From assembly GCF_000590885.1 (NCBI RefSeq), contig NZ_JFHN01000074.1, positions 105,467-169,466 of the forward strand: a DNA stretch of 64,000 nucleotides. Direction: 5' to 3'. This DNA comes from Erwinia mallotivora. GTDB lineage: Bacteria > Pseudomonadota > Gammaproteobacteria > Enterobacterales > Enterobacteriaceae. Numbering within the stretch: position 1 is the first letter of the stretch; every line of letters starts with the position of its first letter. This document shows, one piece after another, positions 1-10,084 of this stretch. The notes beneath the pieces were generated by a model, which ran no database searches, had not been told where the DNA came from, and saw only the letters and a program-made list of their open reading frames with translations. The position numbers and the translations under genes are program-made.

Positions 1-750
1 AACCAGCAGCCCGATTTCAGTGCCGGACTGACCCTTGTGGCTGAGGGACTGATGATACTTTCACCACAAAATACGCTGCTGGCAGGCCCGCTGGATTTCA
101 CCGTCACTCCCGGACAACGCATTGTCATTATTGGTCAAAGTGGAGCCGGAAAAACCTCCCTGCTGAATGTGCTGTTGGGTAACCTTCCCTATCAGGGGTC
201 GCTGCGAGTTAATGAGGTGGAATTGCGTGACATCCTGCAAGAACACTGGCATCGACAACTGGCCTGGGTTGGACAGAATCCTCTTCTGCCAGCCAGTACG
301 CTGGCGGGGAATATCGCGCTGGATGGAAGCAATCATCCGGCAACACTCCGGCAGGTTTGCGACGCCGCTGGCGTCACAGAATTTCTCCCTTTGATGGCAG
401 ATGGCCTGTCAAGTGAAACCGGCGAGCAGGCAGCAAACCTCTCTGTCGGGCAGGCCCAGCGTATCGCCGTGGCGCGGGCGCTGTATAAGCCCTGCAAACT
501 TCTGCTGCTGGACGAACCCGCTGCCAGTCTGGACAGTCACAGCGAAAACCATGTCAGTCAGGCTTTGCTGGCAGCCTCCCGACAGCAAAGTACGTTGTTA
601 GTCACCCATCAGTTACATCAGTTGCACCTGTGGGATGAAATCTGGCTGATGCGTGAAGGAAAGCTTATTCAGCAGGGTAGCTTCCGGCAGTTATCGCAGC
701 AAGGCAGCGCATTTGCCGAACTTATTTCACGACGTCAGGAAGCGGAATAA
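1..750 (+). CDS. cydD: CydD, heterodimeric ABC exporter subunit for cytochrome bd assembly (3' part)
   Basis: The window opens inside this gene, so only the last 249 codons, the nucleotide-binding domain, are present. CydD pairs with CydC in the inner membrane to export cysteine and glutathione, which is needed to mature cytochrome bd. Visible motifs are Walker A GQSGAGKT (fragment residues about 45-52), signature LSVGQ (about 147-151), Walker B LLLLDEP (about 167-173) and the H-loop THQ. The frame is open from base 1, so the GTG at 37 is internal and not a start. The stop codon shares one base with the cydC start, which suggests translational coupling. The identification is secure from residue-level similarity to E. 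coli CydD and from the cydD-cydC-aat order. Confidence 0.94.
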   Translation, partial: NQQPDFSAGLTLVAEGLMILSPQNTLLAGPLDFTVTPGQRIVIIGQSGAGKTSLLNVLLGNLPYQGSLRVNEVELRDILQEHWHRQLAWVGQNPLLPASTLAGNIALDGSNHPATLRQVCDAAGVTEFLPLMADGLSSETGEQAANLSVGQAQRIAVARALYKPCKLLLLDEPAASLDSHSENHVSQALLAASRQQSTLLVTHQLHQLHLWDEIWLMREGKLIQQGSFRQLSQQGSAFAELISRRQEAE

Positions 751-2477
751 TGAAAACGTTACGCCCATTCTTAGCGCTTTACCGCCGTCATTTCTGGCGT
801 TTGTCCCTCGGAGTAATACTGGCCGTTGTCACTTTGCTGGCGAGCATTGGTTTGCTTACCCTGTCCGGTTGGTTTCTCGCGGCCTCTTCCCTTGCCGGGT
901 GGGCTGGTTTGTACAGTTTCAACTACATGTTACCCGCCGCCGGTGTGCGGTGTGCCGCTATCAGTCGCACTGCTGCACGCTATTTTGAGCGACTGGTAAG
1001 CCATGATGGCACCTTCAGAGTGCTTGAACATCTGCGGGTTTTTACTTACAGCAAAATACTGCCTCTTTCTCCTGGCGGTCTGGCAGGTTTTCGTCGTGCC
1101 GATTTGTTGAACCGGCTGGTTGCCGACGTTGATACGCTTGATCACCTTTATCTGCGCATTATCTCACCGTTGTTGGGTGCACTGGTCGTCATTCTGGTGG
1201 TATCTGTAGGTTTGAGCTGGCTGGACTGGCAGCTGGCGCTGATGACAGGCGTGATACTGCTGCTGACCCTGTTGATCCTGCCGCCGCTTTTTTACCAACT
1301 GGGAAGCCCTGCTGGCCACGCTTTAACCCGCTTGCGGGCACAGTATCGCGCTCAACTTACCGACTGGTTGCTGAGCCAGAATGAGCTGAAACTGTATGGT
1401 GCTGCGACGCGTTTTCGAGAGGAACTTAAGACAACAGAGGCACAGTGGCAGGATGCCCAACGATCCCAGGCCTCGCTGGGCGGACTTTCCCAGGCTTTGT
1501 TGCTGACCATAATGGGATTCACCGTGGTACTTATCCTGTGGCTGAGTGCTGGCGGCGTGGGTAGCGAAACTCAACCCGGCGCTCTGATTGCTCTGTTTGT
1601 GTTTTGTACGCTTGCCGCTTTTGAAGCGCTGGCTCCCGTTGGTAGTGCATTCCTGCATCTGGGCCAGGTTATCGCCTCAGCCAGACGAGTGACAGAGATA
1701 ATCAATCAGCAGCCTGCGGTCATTTTTACCGGCGGCCAACAGAGCATCAGCGATCGTGCGCAACTGCAACTCGCAAAAGTAAGCTTTACCTGGCCCGGCG
1801 GCAGAAAAGCGCTGGATGGGTTTTCGCTGGATATCGCCGCCGGTGAGCATATTGCCCTGCTGGGAGGAAGCGGGTGTGGTAAATCGACACTGTTACAACT
1901 CCTCACCCGCGCGTGGGACGCGGACAGCGGTGAAATTCTGTTAAACGGATTGCCGCTGAAGAATTGGGACGAGGCCACACTGCGTGGGATGACCAGCGTG
2001 GTTACGCAGCGCGTTCATCTGTTTAACGGGACATTGCGGGAAAACCTGCTGGTGGCTTCACCCGACAGCAATGATCAACAGTTAACTGCGGTGCTGCATC
2101 AGGTTGGACTGCAAGGATTATTACACGACAGTCAGGGGCTGAACGGCTGGCTGGGAGAAGGCGGACGCCAGCTTTCCGGTGGTGAGCTGCGCAGGCTGGG
2201 GCTGGCCCGCGCACTTTTGCATGGCGGTACGTTGCTGCTGCTGGATGAGCCAACTGAAGGATTGGATGCTGAAACCGAGCAGCAGATTCTTATGCTGCTA
2301 CGCCAGGTAGCACGTAACAGGACGATGGTGATGGTGACTCACAGATTGCAGGGCCTGATGCATTTCGACAGAATTTGCGTTATGGAAAATGGCAGTCTGA
2401 TTGAGCAGGGTGAGCATCGCGAATTAATCGCAAAACGCGGCCGTTACTGGTATTTTCATCAGCGATATACGCTATAG
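750..2477 (+). CDS. cydC: CydC, heterodimeric ABC exporter subunit for cytochrome bd assembly
   Basis: At 575 residues this is a full-length fused ABC half-transporter, close to the usual length of the family. The first 320 residues form the membrane domain, with hydrophobic stretches near residues 15-60, 130-185 and 245-290. The ATPase domain follows, with Walker [10 protein letters not shown] (about 373-381), signature LSGGE (about 474), Walker B LLLLDEP (about 494) and H-loop THR (about 530). With CydD it moves cysteine and glutathione to the periplasm. The ATG overlaps the cydD stop by one base, so the pair is one operon. The next gene, aat, starts 32 bases downstream and may be cotranscribed. 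Confidence 0.95.
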   Translation: MKTLRPFLALYRRHFWRLSLGVILAVVTLLASIGLLTLSGWFLAASSLAGWAGLYSFNYMLPAAGVRCAAISRTAARYFERLVSHDGTFRVLEHLRVFTYSKILPLSPGGLAGFRRADLLNRLVADVDTLDHLYLRIISPLLGALVVILVVSVGLSWLDWQLALMTGVILLLTLLILPPLFYQLGSPAGHALTRLRAQYRAQLTDWLLSQNELKLYGAATRFREELKTTEAQWQDAQRSQASLGGLSQALLLTIMGFTVVLILWLSAGGVGSETQPGALIALFVFCTLAAFEALAPVGSAFLHLGQVIASARRVTEIINQQPAVIFTGGQQSISDRAQLQLAKVSFTWPGGRKALDGFSLDIAAGEHIALLGGSGCGKSTLLQLLTRAWDADSGEILLNGLPLKNWDEATLRGMTSVVTQRVHLFNGTLRENLLVASPDSNDQQLTAVLHQVGLQGLLHDSQGLNGWLGEGGRQLSGGELRRLGLARALLHGGTLLLLDEPTEGLDAETEQQILMLLRQVARNRTMVMVTHRLQGLMHFDRICVMENGSLIEQGEHRELIAKRGRYWYFHQRYTL

Positions 2478-2509
2478 TCACAGGCTCTCGTTCGACAGAG
2501 ATTATCACC

Positions 2510-3202
2510 ATGCGTCTGATCCAACTTTCCAGGGAATCAATCAATTTTCCTCCGCCAGAGATGGCGCTGCGGGAGCCTAACGGTTTGCTGGCAATGGGAG
2601 GTGATCTCAGCCCAGCGCGTCTGCTTCATGCTTATCACCGTGGAATCTTCCCCTGGTTCTCCGTTGGTGACCCCATTCTGTGGTGGTCACCCGATCCCCG
2701 CGCCGTGCTCTATCCTGAAAAATTTCATCTCAGCAGAAGCATGAAGCGGTTTCACCAGCGCTCCCCCTATCGCGTAACCATTAATCAAAACTTTTATGGT
2801 GTGCTCGAAGGATGCGCCAGCGATCGTGCAGAAGGCACCTGGATTACTAACGAAGTTAAACGTGCCTGGTTGAAACTGTCGGAAGCCGGTCATGCACAAT
2901 CGGTTGAAGTATGGCTTGATAATGAGCTGGTTGGCGGTATGTACGGGCTCTCGCTTGGAAAAATTTTCTGTGGTGAATCCATGTTCAGTTACAGAGAAAA
3001 TGCCTCAAAAACAGCCCTGCTGGTATTCAGTCAGTATTTTATACAGCAGGGAGGAAAACTGATTGATTGTCAGGTGCTGAATCCTCATACCGCTTCACTG
3101 GGCGCACAGGAGATTGCCAGAGCAGACTATCTGCAACAGGTGCATACCCTGGCTCACCAGCCGCTGGCGGAAAACTGCTGGCAGCAGCAAACTCTTTTTT
3201 GA
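2510..3202 (+). CDS. aat: Leucyl/phenylalanyl-tRNA-protein transferase
   Basis: Aat transfers Leu or Phe from aminoacyl-tRNA to proteins with N-terminal Arg or Lys, making N-degrons that ClpS delivers to ClpAP. The 230-residue length is normal. The family signature is visible near the N terminus: [10 protein letters not shown], then HRGIFPWFS and WWSPDPR around residues 45-65. The ATG at 2510 is preceded by a leader following cydC. The neighbourhood is functionally coherent because clpA and clpS, which act after Aat, lie about 0.7-3 kb away on the opposite strand. This cydC-aat-infA order is the same as in E. coli. Confidence 0.96.
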   Translation: MRLIQLSRESINFPPPEMALREPNGLLAMGGDLSPARLLHAYHRGIFPWFSVGDPILWWSPDPRAVLYPEKFHLSRSMKRFHQRSPYRVTINQNFYGVLEGCASDRAEGTWITNEVKRAWLKLSEAGHAQSVEVWLDNELVGGMYGLSLGKIFCGESMFSYRENASKTALLVFSQYFIQQGGKLIDCQVLNPHTASLGAQEIARADYLQQVHTLAHQPLAENCWQQQTLF

Positions 3203-3783
<581 letters not shown>

Positions 3784-3820
3784 CCGCTCTCTCTGCCGCT
3801 AACCCGCGCTGAAAAGTAAA

Positions 3821-3843
3821 AAGGCCGCACATTGTGCGGCCTT
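3821..3843. terminator. Bidirectional terminator between infA and clpA
   Basis: A perfect 10-base stem, AAGGCCGCAC and its complement, with a three-base loop, lies between the convergent ends of infA and clpA. It is flanked by an A-rich run on the left and a short T run on the right, as expected for a hairpin serving both strands. Confidence 0.8.
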
Positions 3844-3867
3844 GATCTCAGGCGTTATTCATCAGGA

Positions 3868-6144
3868 TTAGTGAACGGTTCCTTCAGCTTTACGCTTCTC
3901 TGAACTGAGGAAATGGTAAGTCAGCTCATTTTTTGCTTTATCCAGCGCAACTGACACTGAGCCGCCGTCCACCAGCGAACCAAACAGCAGTTCATTTGCC
4001 AGCGGTTTTTTCAGGCTTTCCTGCACGGTACGCGCCATTGGACGGGCACCCATCGCCTTGTCATACCCTTTCTCGGCAAGCCAGTCCCGGGCTTCATCGC
4101 TGACCTCCAGCGACACCCCTTTCGCATCCAGCTGCGCCTGCAACTCAACGATAAACTTATCCACCACCTGATGAATAACTTCAGTATCCAGGTGTTTAAA
4201 CCAGATAATGTTATCGAGGCGGTTGCGGAACTCTGGCGTAAAGATTTTTTTGATCTCTTCCATAGCGTCGGTACTGTTGTCCTGCTGAATCAGGCCAATA
4301 GATTTGCGCTCAGTTTCCCGCACACCGGCATTGGTGGTCATCACCACGACCACGTTTCGGAAGTCGGCTTTACGGCCGTTATTATCCGTTAACATACCGT
4401 TATCCATCACCTGCAACAGCAGATTGAATACGTCGGGATGGGCTTTCTCAATCTCATCAAGCAGCACCACGGCGTGGGGATGTTTAATCACTGCATCTGT
4501 CAGCAGTCCCCCCTGATCAAAGCCGACATAGCCCGGAGGCGCACCGATCAAACGGCTGACGGTGTGTCGTTCCATGTATTCAGACATGTCGAAACGCAGC
4601 AGTTCAATGCCCAATGCTTTCGCCAGCTGGACAGTGACCTCCGTTTTTCCGACGCCGGTAGGACCAGCAAACAGGAATGAACCGACAGGTTTGCGATCCT
4701 GTCCGAGGCCCGCACGGCTCATCTTAATCGCCTCGGTCAACGCCTCAATTGCGTTGTCCTGTCCAAATACCAGCATTTTGAGGCGATCGCCCAGCGTTTT
4801 GAGCGTATCGCGGTCGGTTGCAGAAACGCTTTTTTCTGGAATGCGGGCGATACGGGCTACGACAGATTCAATATCCGATACGTTAACCGTTTTTTTACGC
4901 TTGCTTGCCGGCATCAGGCGGGCGCGAGCGCCTGCTTCGTCAATCACATCAATCGCTTTGTCAGGCAGATGACGGTCGTTGATATATTTCACCGCCAGCT
5001 CTACCGCTGCCCGGACCGCTTTCGCGGTATAACGTACGTCGTGATGCGCCTCGTACTTGGGTTTCAGACCATTGAGGATCTGCACCGTTTCCTCAACGGA
5101 AGGTTCGGTGATATCGATTTTCTGGAAACGACGGGCCAGCGCACGATCTTTCTCAAAAATGTTACTGAACTCCTGATAAGTGGTGGAGCCCATTACGCGG
5201 ATTTTTCCGCCAGAGAGAAGTGGCTTAATCAGATTGGCTGCGTCAACCTGGCCACCAGAAGCTGCACCCGCACCAATAATCGTATGAATTTCATCGATAA
5301 ACAGAATACTGCTGCTATCCTGTTCAAGCTGTTTTAACAACGCTTTGAAACGTTTTTCAAAATCACCACGGTACTTGGTTCCGGCGAGTAAAGAGCCGAT
5401 ATCCAGTGAATAGATGGTGGCATCTTTCATCACTTCCGGCACATCACCCTGCACGATACGCCAGGCCAGGCCTTCAGCAATAGCGGTTTTACCCACGCCG
5501 GACTCACCCACCAACAGGGGATTATTTTTACGACGACGGCAGAGGACCTGAATTGCCCGCTCAAGCTCTTTATCACGGCCAATCAGCGGGTCAATGCCGC
5601 CTACACGAGCAAGCTGGTTCAAATTGGTGGTGAAGTTTTCCATACGTTCCTCCCCGCCTGCCTGCTCTTCGTTAACTGGATTTTCCGCACCGGAAGAGGG
5701 ACCAGCGTCGTCCTTCCGCGTGCCATGAGAAATAAAATTCACCACATCAAGGCGGCTGATTTCATGTTTGCGCAGCAGATAAGCGGCCTGGGATTCCTGC
5801 TCACTAAAAATAGCGACCAGCACGTTGGCCCCGGCCACTTCACTGCGTCCGGATGATTGCACGTGGAAGACAGCGCGTTGTAGTACACGTTGGAAACTGA
5901 GCGTTGGCTGAGTGTCACGCTCTTCTGTACTGACCGGCAAGACCGGGGTGGTTTGTTCGATGAAGGCTTCAAGCTCCTGTCGCAGAGCCACGATATCAAC
6001 GGTACAGGCTTCCAGTGCCTCTCTGGCCGACGGGTTACTAAGCAGAGCCAGTAACAGATGCTCGACGGTCATAAACTCATGACGGTGCTCGCGCGCTCTG
6101 GCGAAAGCCATGTTTAAACTGAGTTCCAGTTCTTGATTGAGCAT
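3868..6144 (-). CDS. clpA: ClpA, AAA+ unfoldase of the ClpAP protease
   Basis: ClpA unfolds substrates and feeds them to ClpP. The protein has an N domain (about 1-145) that binds ClpS, then two AAA+ modules: D1 with Walker A GESGVGKT (about 214-221) and Walker B LFIDEIH, and D2 with GPTGVGKT (about 495-502) and LLLDEIE. The ClpP-binding IGL loop is present as KSIGLIQQD. Taking the ATG at 6144 gives 758 residues, the E. coli length, beginning MLNQELELS with GGAGG just upstream; a GTG-type extension of five residues is unlikely. clpS lies 28 bases upstream on the same strand, so the two form an operon. Confidence 0.97.
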   Translation of the reverse strand: MLNQELELSLNMAFARAREHRHEFMTVEHLLLALLSNPSAREALEACTVDIVALRQELEAFIEQTTPVLPVSTEERDTQPTLSFQRVLQRAVFHVQSSGRSEVAGANVLVAIFSEQESQAAYLLRKHEISRLDVVNFISHGTRKDDAGPSSGAENPVNEEQAGGEERMENFTTNLNQLARVGGIDPLIGRDKELERAIQVLCRRRKNNPLLVGESGVGKTAIAEGLAWRIVQGDVPEVMKDATIYSLDIGSLLAGTKYRGDFEKRFKALLKQLEQDSSSILFIDEIHTIIGAGAASGGQVDAANLIKPLLSGGKIRVMGSTTYQEFSNIFEKDRALARRFQKIDITEPSVEETVQILNGLKPKYEAHHDVRYTAKAVRAAVELAVKYINDRHLPDKAIDVIDEAGARARLMPASKRKKTVNVSDIESVVARIARIPEKSVSATDRDTLKTLGDRLKMLVFGQDNAIEALTEAIKMSRAGLGQDRKPVGSFLFAGPTGVGKTEVTVQLAKALGIELLRFDMSEYMERHTVSRLIGAPPGYVGFDQGGLLTDAVIKHPHAVVLLDEIEKAHPDVFNLLLQVMDNGMLTDNNGRKADFRNVVVVMTTNAGVRETERKSIGLIQQDNSTDAMEEIKKIFTPEFRNRLDNIIWFKHLDTEVIHQVVDKFIVELQAQLDAKGVSLEVSDEARDWLAEKGYDKAMGARPMARTVQESLKKPLANELLFGSLVDGGSVSVALDKAKNELTYHFLSSEKRKAEGTVH

Positions 6145-6172
6145 AGGCACCTCCCCCAATAGATCGCCTTAT

Positions 6173-6493
6173 TCAGGCTTTTTCCAGCGTACACAGCAAC
6201 GGATGCTCATTCTCCCTGGCGTACTTATTTACATGAGCGACTTTGGTTTCTGCCACTTCGGCAGTGAAAACACCACAAATCGCCTTTCCCTGGTAGTGGA
6301 CCGCAAGCATCAGTTGCGTTGCACGTTCAACATCATAAGAAAAGAACTTTTGCAGTACGTCAATAACAAATTCCATAGGTGTATAATCGTCATTATTGAG
6401 AATAACTTTATACATCGAAGGCGGCTTGAGTCCCTCGCGAAGTTTGTCATCTGCAAGATGTTCAAAGTTAAGCCAGTCGTTAGTATTCCCCAT
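6173..6493 (-). CDS. clpS: ClpS, N-degron adaptor of ClpAP
   Basis: ClpS binds N-terminal Leu, Phe, Tyr or Trp and docks on the ClpA N domain. The start at 6493 ([10 protein letters not shown]) gives 106 residues, the E. coli length; a four-codon upstream extension exists but is not conserved. The substrate-pocket segment [10 protein letters not shown] (about 33-42) and the conserved block [12 protein letters not shown] with its pocket histidine are intact. It precedes clpA in an operon and is divergent from cspD, as in E. coli. Confidence 0.97.
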   Translation of the reverse strand: MGNTNDWLNFEHLADDKLREGLKPPSMYKVILNNDDYTPMEFVIDVLQKFFSYDVERATQLMLAVHYQGKAICGVFTAEVAETKVAHVNKYARENEHPLLCTLEKA

Positions 6494-6812
6494 ACGTATC
6501 CACAATAAGATCGTTATCTGGTTACGCCAGACTCATTTCGTTCAGTGGTAAGTTTAACACACACTGCAAGCGGGTCAGCGCCGATGATTTTTCTGCCACG
6601 CGCTTTCACTTCGCGACCTTCATCACAAAATTTGCAATAGCGTTAACTGCTTCAAATTTTGATGATTTTTTCCCAGTCCTGAAGTTCCAATTGCTTGACG
6701 CTTTGTTCTATTTCTCTACAGTACAGCCTTAAGCTGAGTGTGTTTTAACCAGCCCAGAGGCGGCAGCCTCTTCACCTCATACAATTGAACTTCTTGCGAG
6801 GGATCCAGAAGT
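6494..6812. other. Divergent clpS/cspD regulatory region
   Basis: This 319-base AT-rich region separates the divergent clpS and cspD genes and must carry both promoters. The only hexamer pair I can propose is the cspD promoter at 6695-6722. No repeat, hairpin or small gene stands out in the clpS-proximal half. Confidence 0.5.
6695..6722 (+). promoter_or_regulatory. Predicted cspD promoter
   Basis: TTGACG (6695-6700) and TACAGT (6717-6722) are spaced by 16 bases, about 90 bases before the cspD ATG. The resulting leader of roughly 80 bases is in keeping with a regulated csp-family message. Hexamer evidence only. Confidence 0.4.
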
Positions 6813-7040
6813 ATGGAGACGGGTACTGTTAAATGGTTCAATAATGCCAAGGGTTTTGGCTTTATCTGTCCGGTCGGCGGTGGCGATGACATCTTCGCCC
6901 ACTACTCCACTATCCAGATGGATGGCTACAGAACGCTGAAGGCCGGGCAGCAGGTCCAGTTTGATGTGCATCAGGGACCAAAGGGCAATCATGCCAGCCT
7001 CATCGTTCCAGTGGAATCAGTGATGGCAGTCAGTGCATGA
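6813..7040 (+). CDS. cspD: CspD, cold-shock-like inhibitor of DNA replication
   Basis: The 75-residue protein has a cold-shock domain with RNP1 KGFGFI (about 14-19) and RNP2 DIFAHYS (about 28-34). It is clearly CspD, not CspA, from the GPKGNHASLIVPVE C-terminal block. CspD binds single-stranded DNA and RNA and inhibits replication in stationary phase. A GAGGGA ribosome site lies before the ATG. It is followed by its own terminator. In E. coli CspD is a Lon substrate. Confidence 0.96.
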   Translation: METGTVKWFNNAKGFGFICPVGGGDDIFAHYSTIQMDGYRTLKAGQQVQFDVHQGPKGNHASLIVPVESVMAVSA

Positions 7041-7074
7041 CCCTGTCCTTACTCATTCTGACCAACCCTTGTGT

Positions 7075-7106
7075 AAAATGCCAGCCACCCCAGCTGGCAT
7101 TTTTTA
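7075..7106 (+). terminator. Rho-independent terminator of cspD
   Basis: A nine-base stem (AATGCCAGC and its complement, 7077-7085 and 7093-7101) is followed by a T run, 35 bases after the cspD stop. Confidence 0.85.
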
Positions 7107-7346
7107 CCGCTGTATTTCAATATCAGGCCGTCCCACTGATTTTCAAGCCCGCTGTCGTTGAAATACCCCATCCGCTGGTAAATCTGATAATAACCGCCTG
7201 CAAGTCGAACGCTGTGCGGTAAATGCCCTTTATCCGGTGCGGGTAATCAGATAAAGGGCCTGCGGGTGACGCCAGTCGCTCAGCTTTACTCAGCATGAAA
7301 ACTTCGTCAGGATAGTGTTTTAATTCTGTCAGGGATGAATTTTTTC
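7107..7346. other. cspD-lysO intergenic region with inverted repeats
   Basis: No gene is supported here; the short frame that runs from cspD to 7222 is not protein-like. Two inverted repeats are visible. GTATTTCAA at 7112-7120 pairs with 7158-7166. GCCCTTTATC at 7225-7234 pairs with 7250-7259, leaving a 15-base loop and no T run. In E. coli macA, macB and ybjX lie in this interval; they are absent. Confidence 0.5.
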
Positions 7347-8246
7347 ATGTATTCCGGTTTGTTGATCATTCTGTTGCCGCTGGTTATCGGCTACCTGTTG
7401 CCATTCAAAAGTATTTCCCTGCAAAAACTGGTCAATAAGCTGCTGGGCTGGATGGTGTATATCATCCTGTTTATGATGGGCGTCAGCCTGGCCTTTCTCG
7501 ATAATCTGAGTAATAACCTGCTGACGGTGTTTCACTACTCCCTGGTGAGCGCGGTTTGTATCCTGCTTTGCAATCTGCTGGCATTGCGCCTGCTGGAGTG
7601 GCATCATCCGTGGCAGCACCGCCATCACAGAGGCCCCCTGGCCTCACGGCTGCACATGATGCTTGACTCTCTTTCTCTCTGCGGCGTGGTGGCAGGAGGA
7701 TTTCTTGTCGGACTCACTCACTGGGCGGTGTTAAAAAATGCCTCCGCAGCCAGTGAGTATGCCCTGCTGTTTCTCCTGTTACTCGTCGGCCTGCAACTTC
7801 GCGGCAGCGGGATGACGCTCAGGCAAATCATGCTGAACCGCCGTGGGCTGCTGGTGGCATCAGTGGTGTTTATCAGTGCATTAGCGGGTGGGATGATAGC
7901 CGCGATACTGCTTGGGCTTTCCCTGCGCACCGGCCTTGCTCTGGCATCAGGATTCGGCTGGTACTCACTTTCCGGCATTCTTATGACGGAATCTTTCGGC
8001 CCGGTAATTGGCAGCGCAGCCTTTTTTAACGATCTGTTGCGTGAACTGCTGGCAATAACGTTGATTCCGGCGCTAATCGCCCGCCATCGCTCGACCGCTT
8101 TGGGTCTGTGCGGTGCCACGTCGATGGATTTTACCCTGCCGGTATTACAACGCAGCGGCGGGACAGAGCTGGTTCCCGCAGCCATCGTGCATGGCTTTAT
8201 CCTCAGCCTGGCGGCACCGGTTCTTATTGCCCTGTTCTCTTCCTGA
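7347..8246 (+). CDS. lysO: LysO, L-lysine exporter
   Basis: LysO (YbjE) is an inner-membrane lysine exporter of about eight helices. The start at 7347 (MYSGLLIIL) gives 299 residues, equal to E. coli. An upstream ATG at 7335 overlaps the AGGGA ribosome site at 7331-7335 and so cannot be used. The family blocks TESFGPVIGSAAFFNDL and ALGLCGATSMDFTLPVLQR near the C terminus are conserved. The gene stands alone between cspD and hcp. In E. coli it is induced through ArgP; no operator is evident here. Confidence 0.93.
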   Translation: MYSGLLIILLPLVIGYLLPFKSISLQKLVNKLLGWMVYIILFMMGVSLAFLDNLSNNLLTVFHYSLVSAVCILLCNLLALRLLEWHHPWQHRHHRGPLASRLHMMLDSLSLCGVVAGGFLVGLTHWAVLKNASAASEYALLFLLLLVGLQLRGSGMTLRQIMLNRRGLLVASVVFISALAGGMIAAILLGLSLRTGLALASGFGWYSLSGILMTESFGPVIGSAAFFNDLLRELLAITLIPALIARHRSTALGLCGATSMDFTLPVLQRSGGTELVPAAIVHGFILSLAAPVLIALFSS

Positions 8247-8255
8247 TTGATCTTA

Positions 8256-8269
8256 TTGCGCCAAATCAA
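8256..8269 (+). promoter_or_regulatory. FNR-like half-conserved site upstream of hcp
   Basis: TTGCG-CCAA-ATCAA matches the FNR consensus TTGAT-N4-ATCAA in the right arm and three of five bases in the left arm. It lies 78 bases before the hcp ATG. E. coli hcp is FNR-activated, which makes the site plausible but not proven. Confidence 0.35.
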
Positions 8270-8313
8270 TCCATCTGCGCTTAGCAAAGACACCGGCCTG
8301 AATCGCGACTTAA

Positions 8314-8334
8314 AGTTGCATTTTAAATGCAACT
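8314..8334. promoter_or_regulatory. Predicted NsrR operator upstream of hcp
   Basis: A perfect palindrome with ten-base arms (AGTTGCATTT and its complement) around one central T lies 12 bases before the hcp start. It matches the known NsrR pattern of two AANATGCATTT-like arms separated by one base. NsrR is the nitric-oxide-sensing repressor of hcp in E. coli. The position, close to the start codon and overlapping the leader, is suited to repression. Confidence 0.7.
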
Positions 8335-8346
8335 AAGGAGTCAGCG

Positions 8347-9987
8347 ATGTTCTGCATTCAGTGTGAGCAAACTTTGCGTTCCCGGGCCGGTGCCGGCTGC
8401 GCTTACGCCAGAGGAGTATGTGGCAAAACGGCAGAAACTTCAGATTTACAGGATTTACTGATCGCCGTATTACAGGGACTCTCTGCCTGGGCAGTGGCGG
8501 CCCGGCAACAAGGCATTACTGACCACGCCATTGACAGCTTTGTGCCACGGGCATTTTTCGCCACCCTGACCAATGTCAATTTTGATTCTGCACGAATTAT
8601 CAGTTACGCCCATCAGGCGGTTCACTACCGCCAGCAGCTAAAAACGCAGCTGGCCTGTGTAACCTCTCATCCTCACCATCCGGCGGCAGAGATCATACTC
8701 AACAGCGAAGACCCATTGCAGCTGCAACAGCAGGCAGCAGACCGGGCATTAACCCGGCGGGATGCCAGCGAAGATATTCACGGACTTCGCCTGCTGTGTT
8801 TGTATGGCCTGAAAGGCGCGGCCGCGTATATGGAACACGCCCACACGCACGGTTACTACCAGGAAAAAATTTACCAGCAATTTCATCAGATGCTGCCGTG
8901 GCTGGGAACCTTACCTGACAGCATGGATGAACTTCTCCAGGCCGCACTGGAAGTGGGTAAAATGAACTACGCGATTATGGCAATGCTGGATGAAGCGCAA
9001 ACCAGCGCGTGGGGCCATCCCCAGCCGGTCAGGGTCAATACCCGTCCCCTGAGCGGAAAAGCCATTTTAATTTCCGGCCACGATTTAAAAGATCTGCAAC
9101 GGCTGCTGGATCAGACGGCTGGCAGGGGTATTCATATTTACACCCACGGTGAAATGCTGCCCGCACATGGTTATCCCGGTCTGAAAAAGTATCCGCATCT
9201 GGCAGGAAACTACGGCGGTGGCTGGCAGGATCAACAGCAGGAATTTGCCCACTTTCCGGGACCAATAATTATGACCTCCAACTGCCTTATTGATCCTTTC
9301 GCCCGGCACTATCAACAGCGACTCTGGACCCGAAATGTGGTTGGCTGGCCGGGTGTCAGCCATCTTACCGGGGACGATTTTTCCGCCGTCATCGAGCAGG
9401 CACTCTCCCTGCCCGGTTTTCCCGACAGCCAACCGCCTGAAGAAATTACGGTGGGCTTTGGCCGTCAGCAATTATTACGTACCGTCGATACCCTGACTGA
9501 ACTGCTGGCGCAAAATAAACTGCGCCATCTGTTTCTGATTGGCGGTTGTGATGGCAGCCGCAGCCAGCGCAGCTATTTTACCGAGCTGGCAATAAGCATT
9601 CCGCAGGATTGCCTGATCCTGACGCTGGGCTGCGGTAAATATCGTTTTAATCAGTTCGATTTTGGCACACTGTGCAGCCTGCCTCGCCTGCTGGATATTG
9701 GCCAGTGTAACGACAGCTACGCCGCCATCGTGCTGGCTGTCTCGCTGGCGGAAAAACTGGACTGTCAGGTCAACGATCTGCCGCTTACCCTGGTGCTGTC
9801 GTGGTTTGAGCAAAAAGCCATTGCGGTGTTGCTGACCCTGCTGGCGCTGGGGGTGAAAAATATCCGCACCGGCCCGACGCCCCCGGCCTTTCTCAGTGAC
9901 AACCTGCTGGCATTGCTGCACAACAAATTTGGCCTGCAATCGATCGCCACCCCCGGGGAGGACCTGAAGGCGTTTCTCGGGCAATGA
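8347..9987 (+). CDS. hcp: Hybrid cluster protein, nitric oxide reductase / hydroxylamine reductase
   Basis: Hcp carries a hybrid [4Fe-2O-2S] cluster and reduces NO at low concentrations; it also promotes protein S-nitrosylation in E. coli. The 546-residue sequence has the N-terminal cysteine motif C3, C6, C18 and C25 for the proximal cluster. The hybrid-cluster ligand blocks [27 protein letters not shown] and [11 protein letters not shown] are also present. AAGGAG precedes the ATG. The electron-donating partner Hcr, next to hcp in E. coli, is missing: poxB begins 97 bases downstream. A predicted NsrR operator is just upstream. Confidence 0.96.
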   Translation: MFCIQCEQTLRSRAGAGCAYARGVCGKTAETSDLQDLLIAVLQGLSAWAVAARQQGITDHAIDSFVPRAFFATLTNVNFDSARIISYAHQAVHYRQQLKTQLACVTSHPHHPAAEIILNSEDPLQLQQQAADRALTRRDASEDIHGLRLLCLYGLKGAAAYMEHAHTHGYYQEKIYQQFHQMLPWLGTLPDSMDELLQAALEVGKMNYAIMAMLDEAQTSAWGHPQPVRVNTRPLSGKAILISGHDLKDLQRLLDQTAGRGIHIYTHGEMLPAHGYPGLKKYPHLAGNYGGGWQDQQQEFAHFPGPIIMTSNCLIDPFARHYQQRLWTRNVVGWPGVSHLTGDDFSAVIEQALSLPGFPDSQPPEEITVGFGRQQLLRTVDTLTELLAQNKLRHLFLIGGCDGSRSQRSYFTELAISIPQDCLILTLGCGKYRFNQFDFGTLCSLPRLLDIGQCNDSYAAIVLAVSLAEKLDCQVNDLPLTLVLSWFEQKAIAVLLTLLALGVKNIRTGPTPPAFLSDNLLALLHNKFGLQSIATPGEDLKAFLGQ

Positions 9988-10084
9988 AACCCGCCATCAG
10001 CTGCTTTGCTCTCACATTCCGTTTGCCTCGACTATGCTTTTTCCTGCCGTTTTAAAACGGGACTGAAGCAGATCAGGAGCAGAC

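Noticed and set aside
3784..3867. Possible tRNA-Ser (serW) as in E. coli
   Set aside because: Only 84 bases separate infA and clpA and they form the terminator; no cloverleaf or CCA end fits.
9475..9984. 169-codon minus-strand open frame
   Set aside because: It is antisense to hcp with Gln/Arg-rich composition; a shadow.
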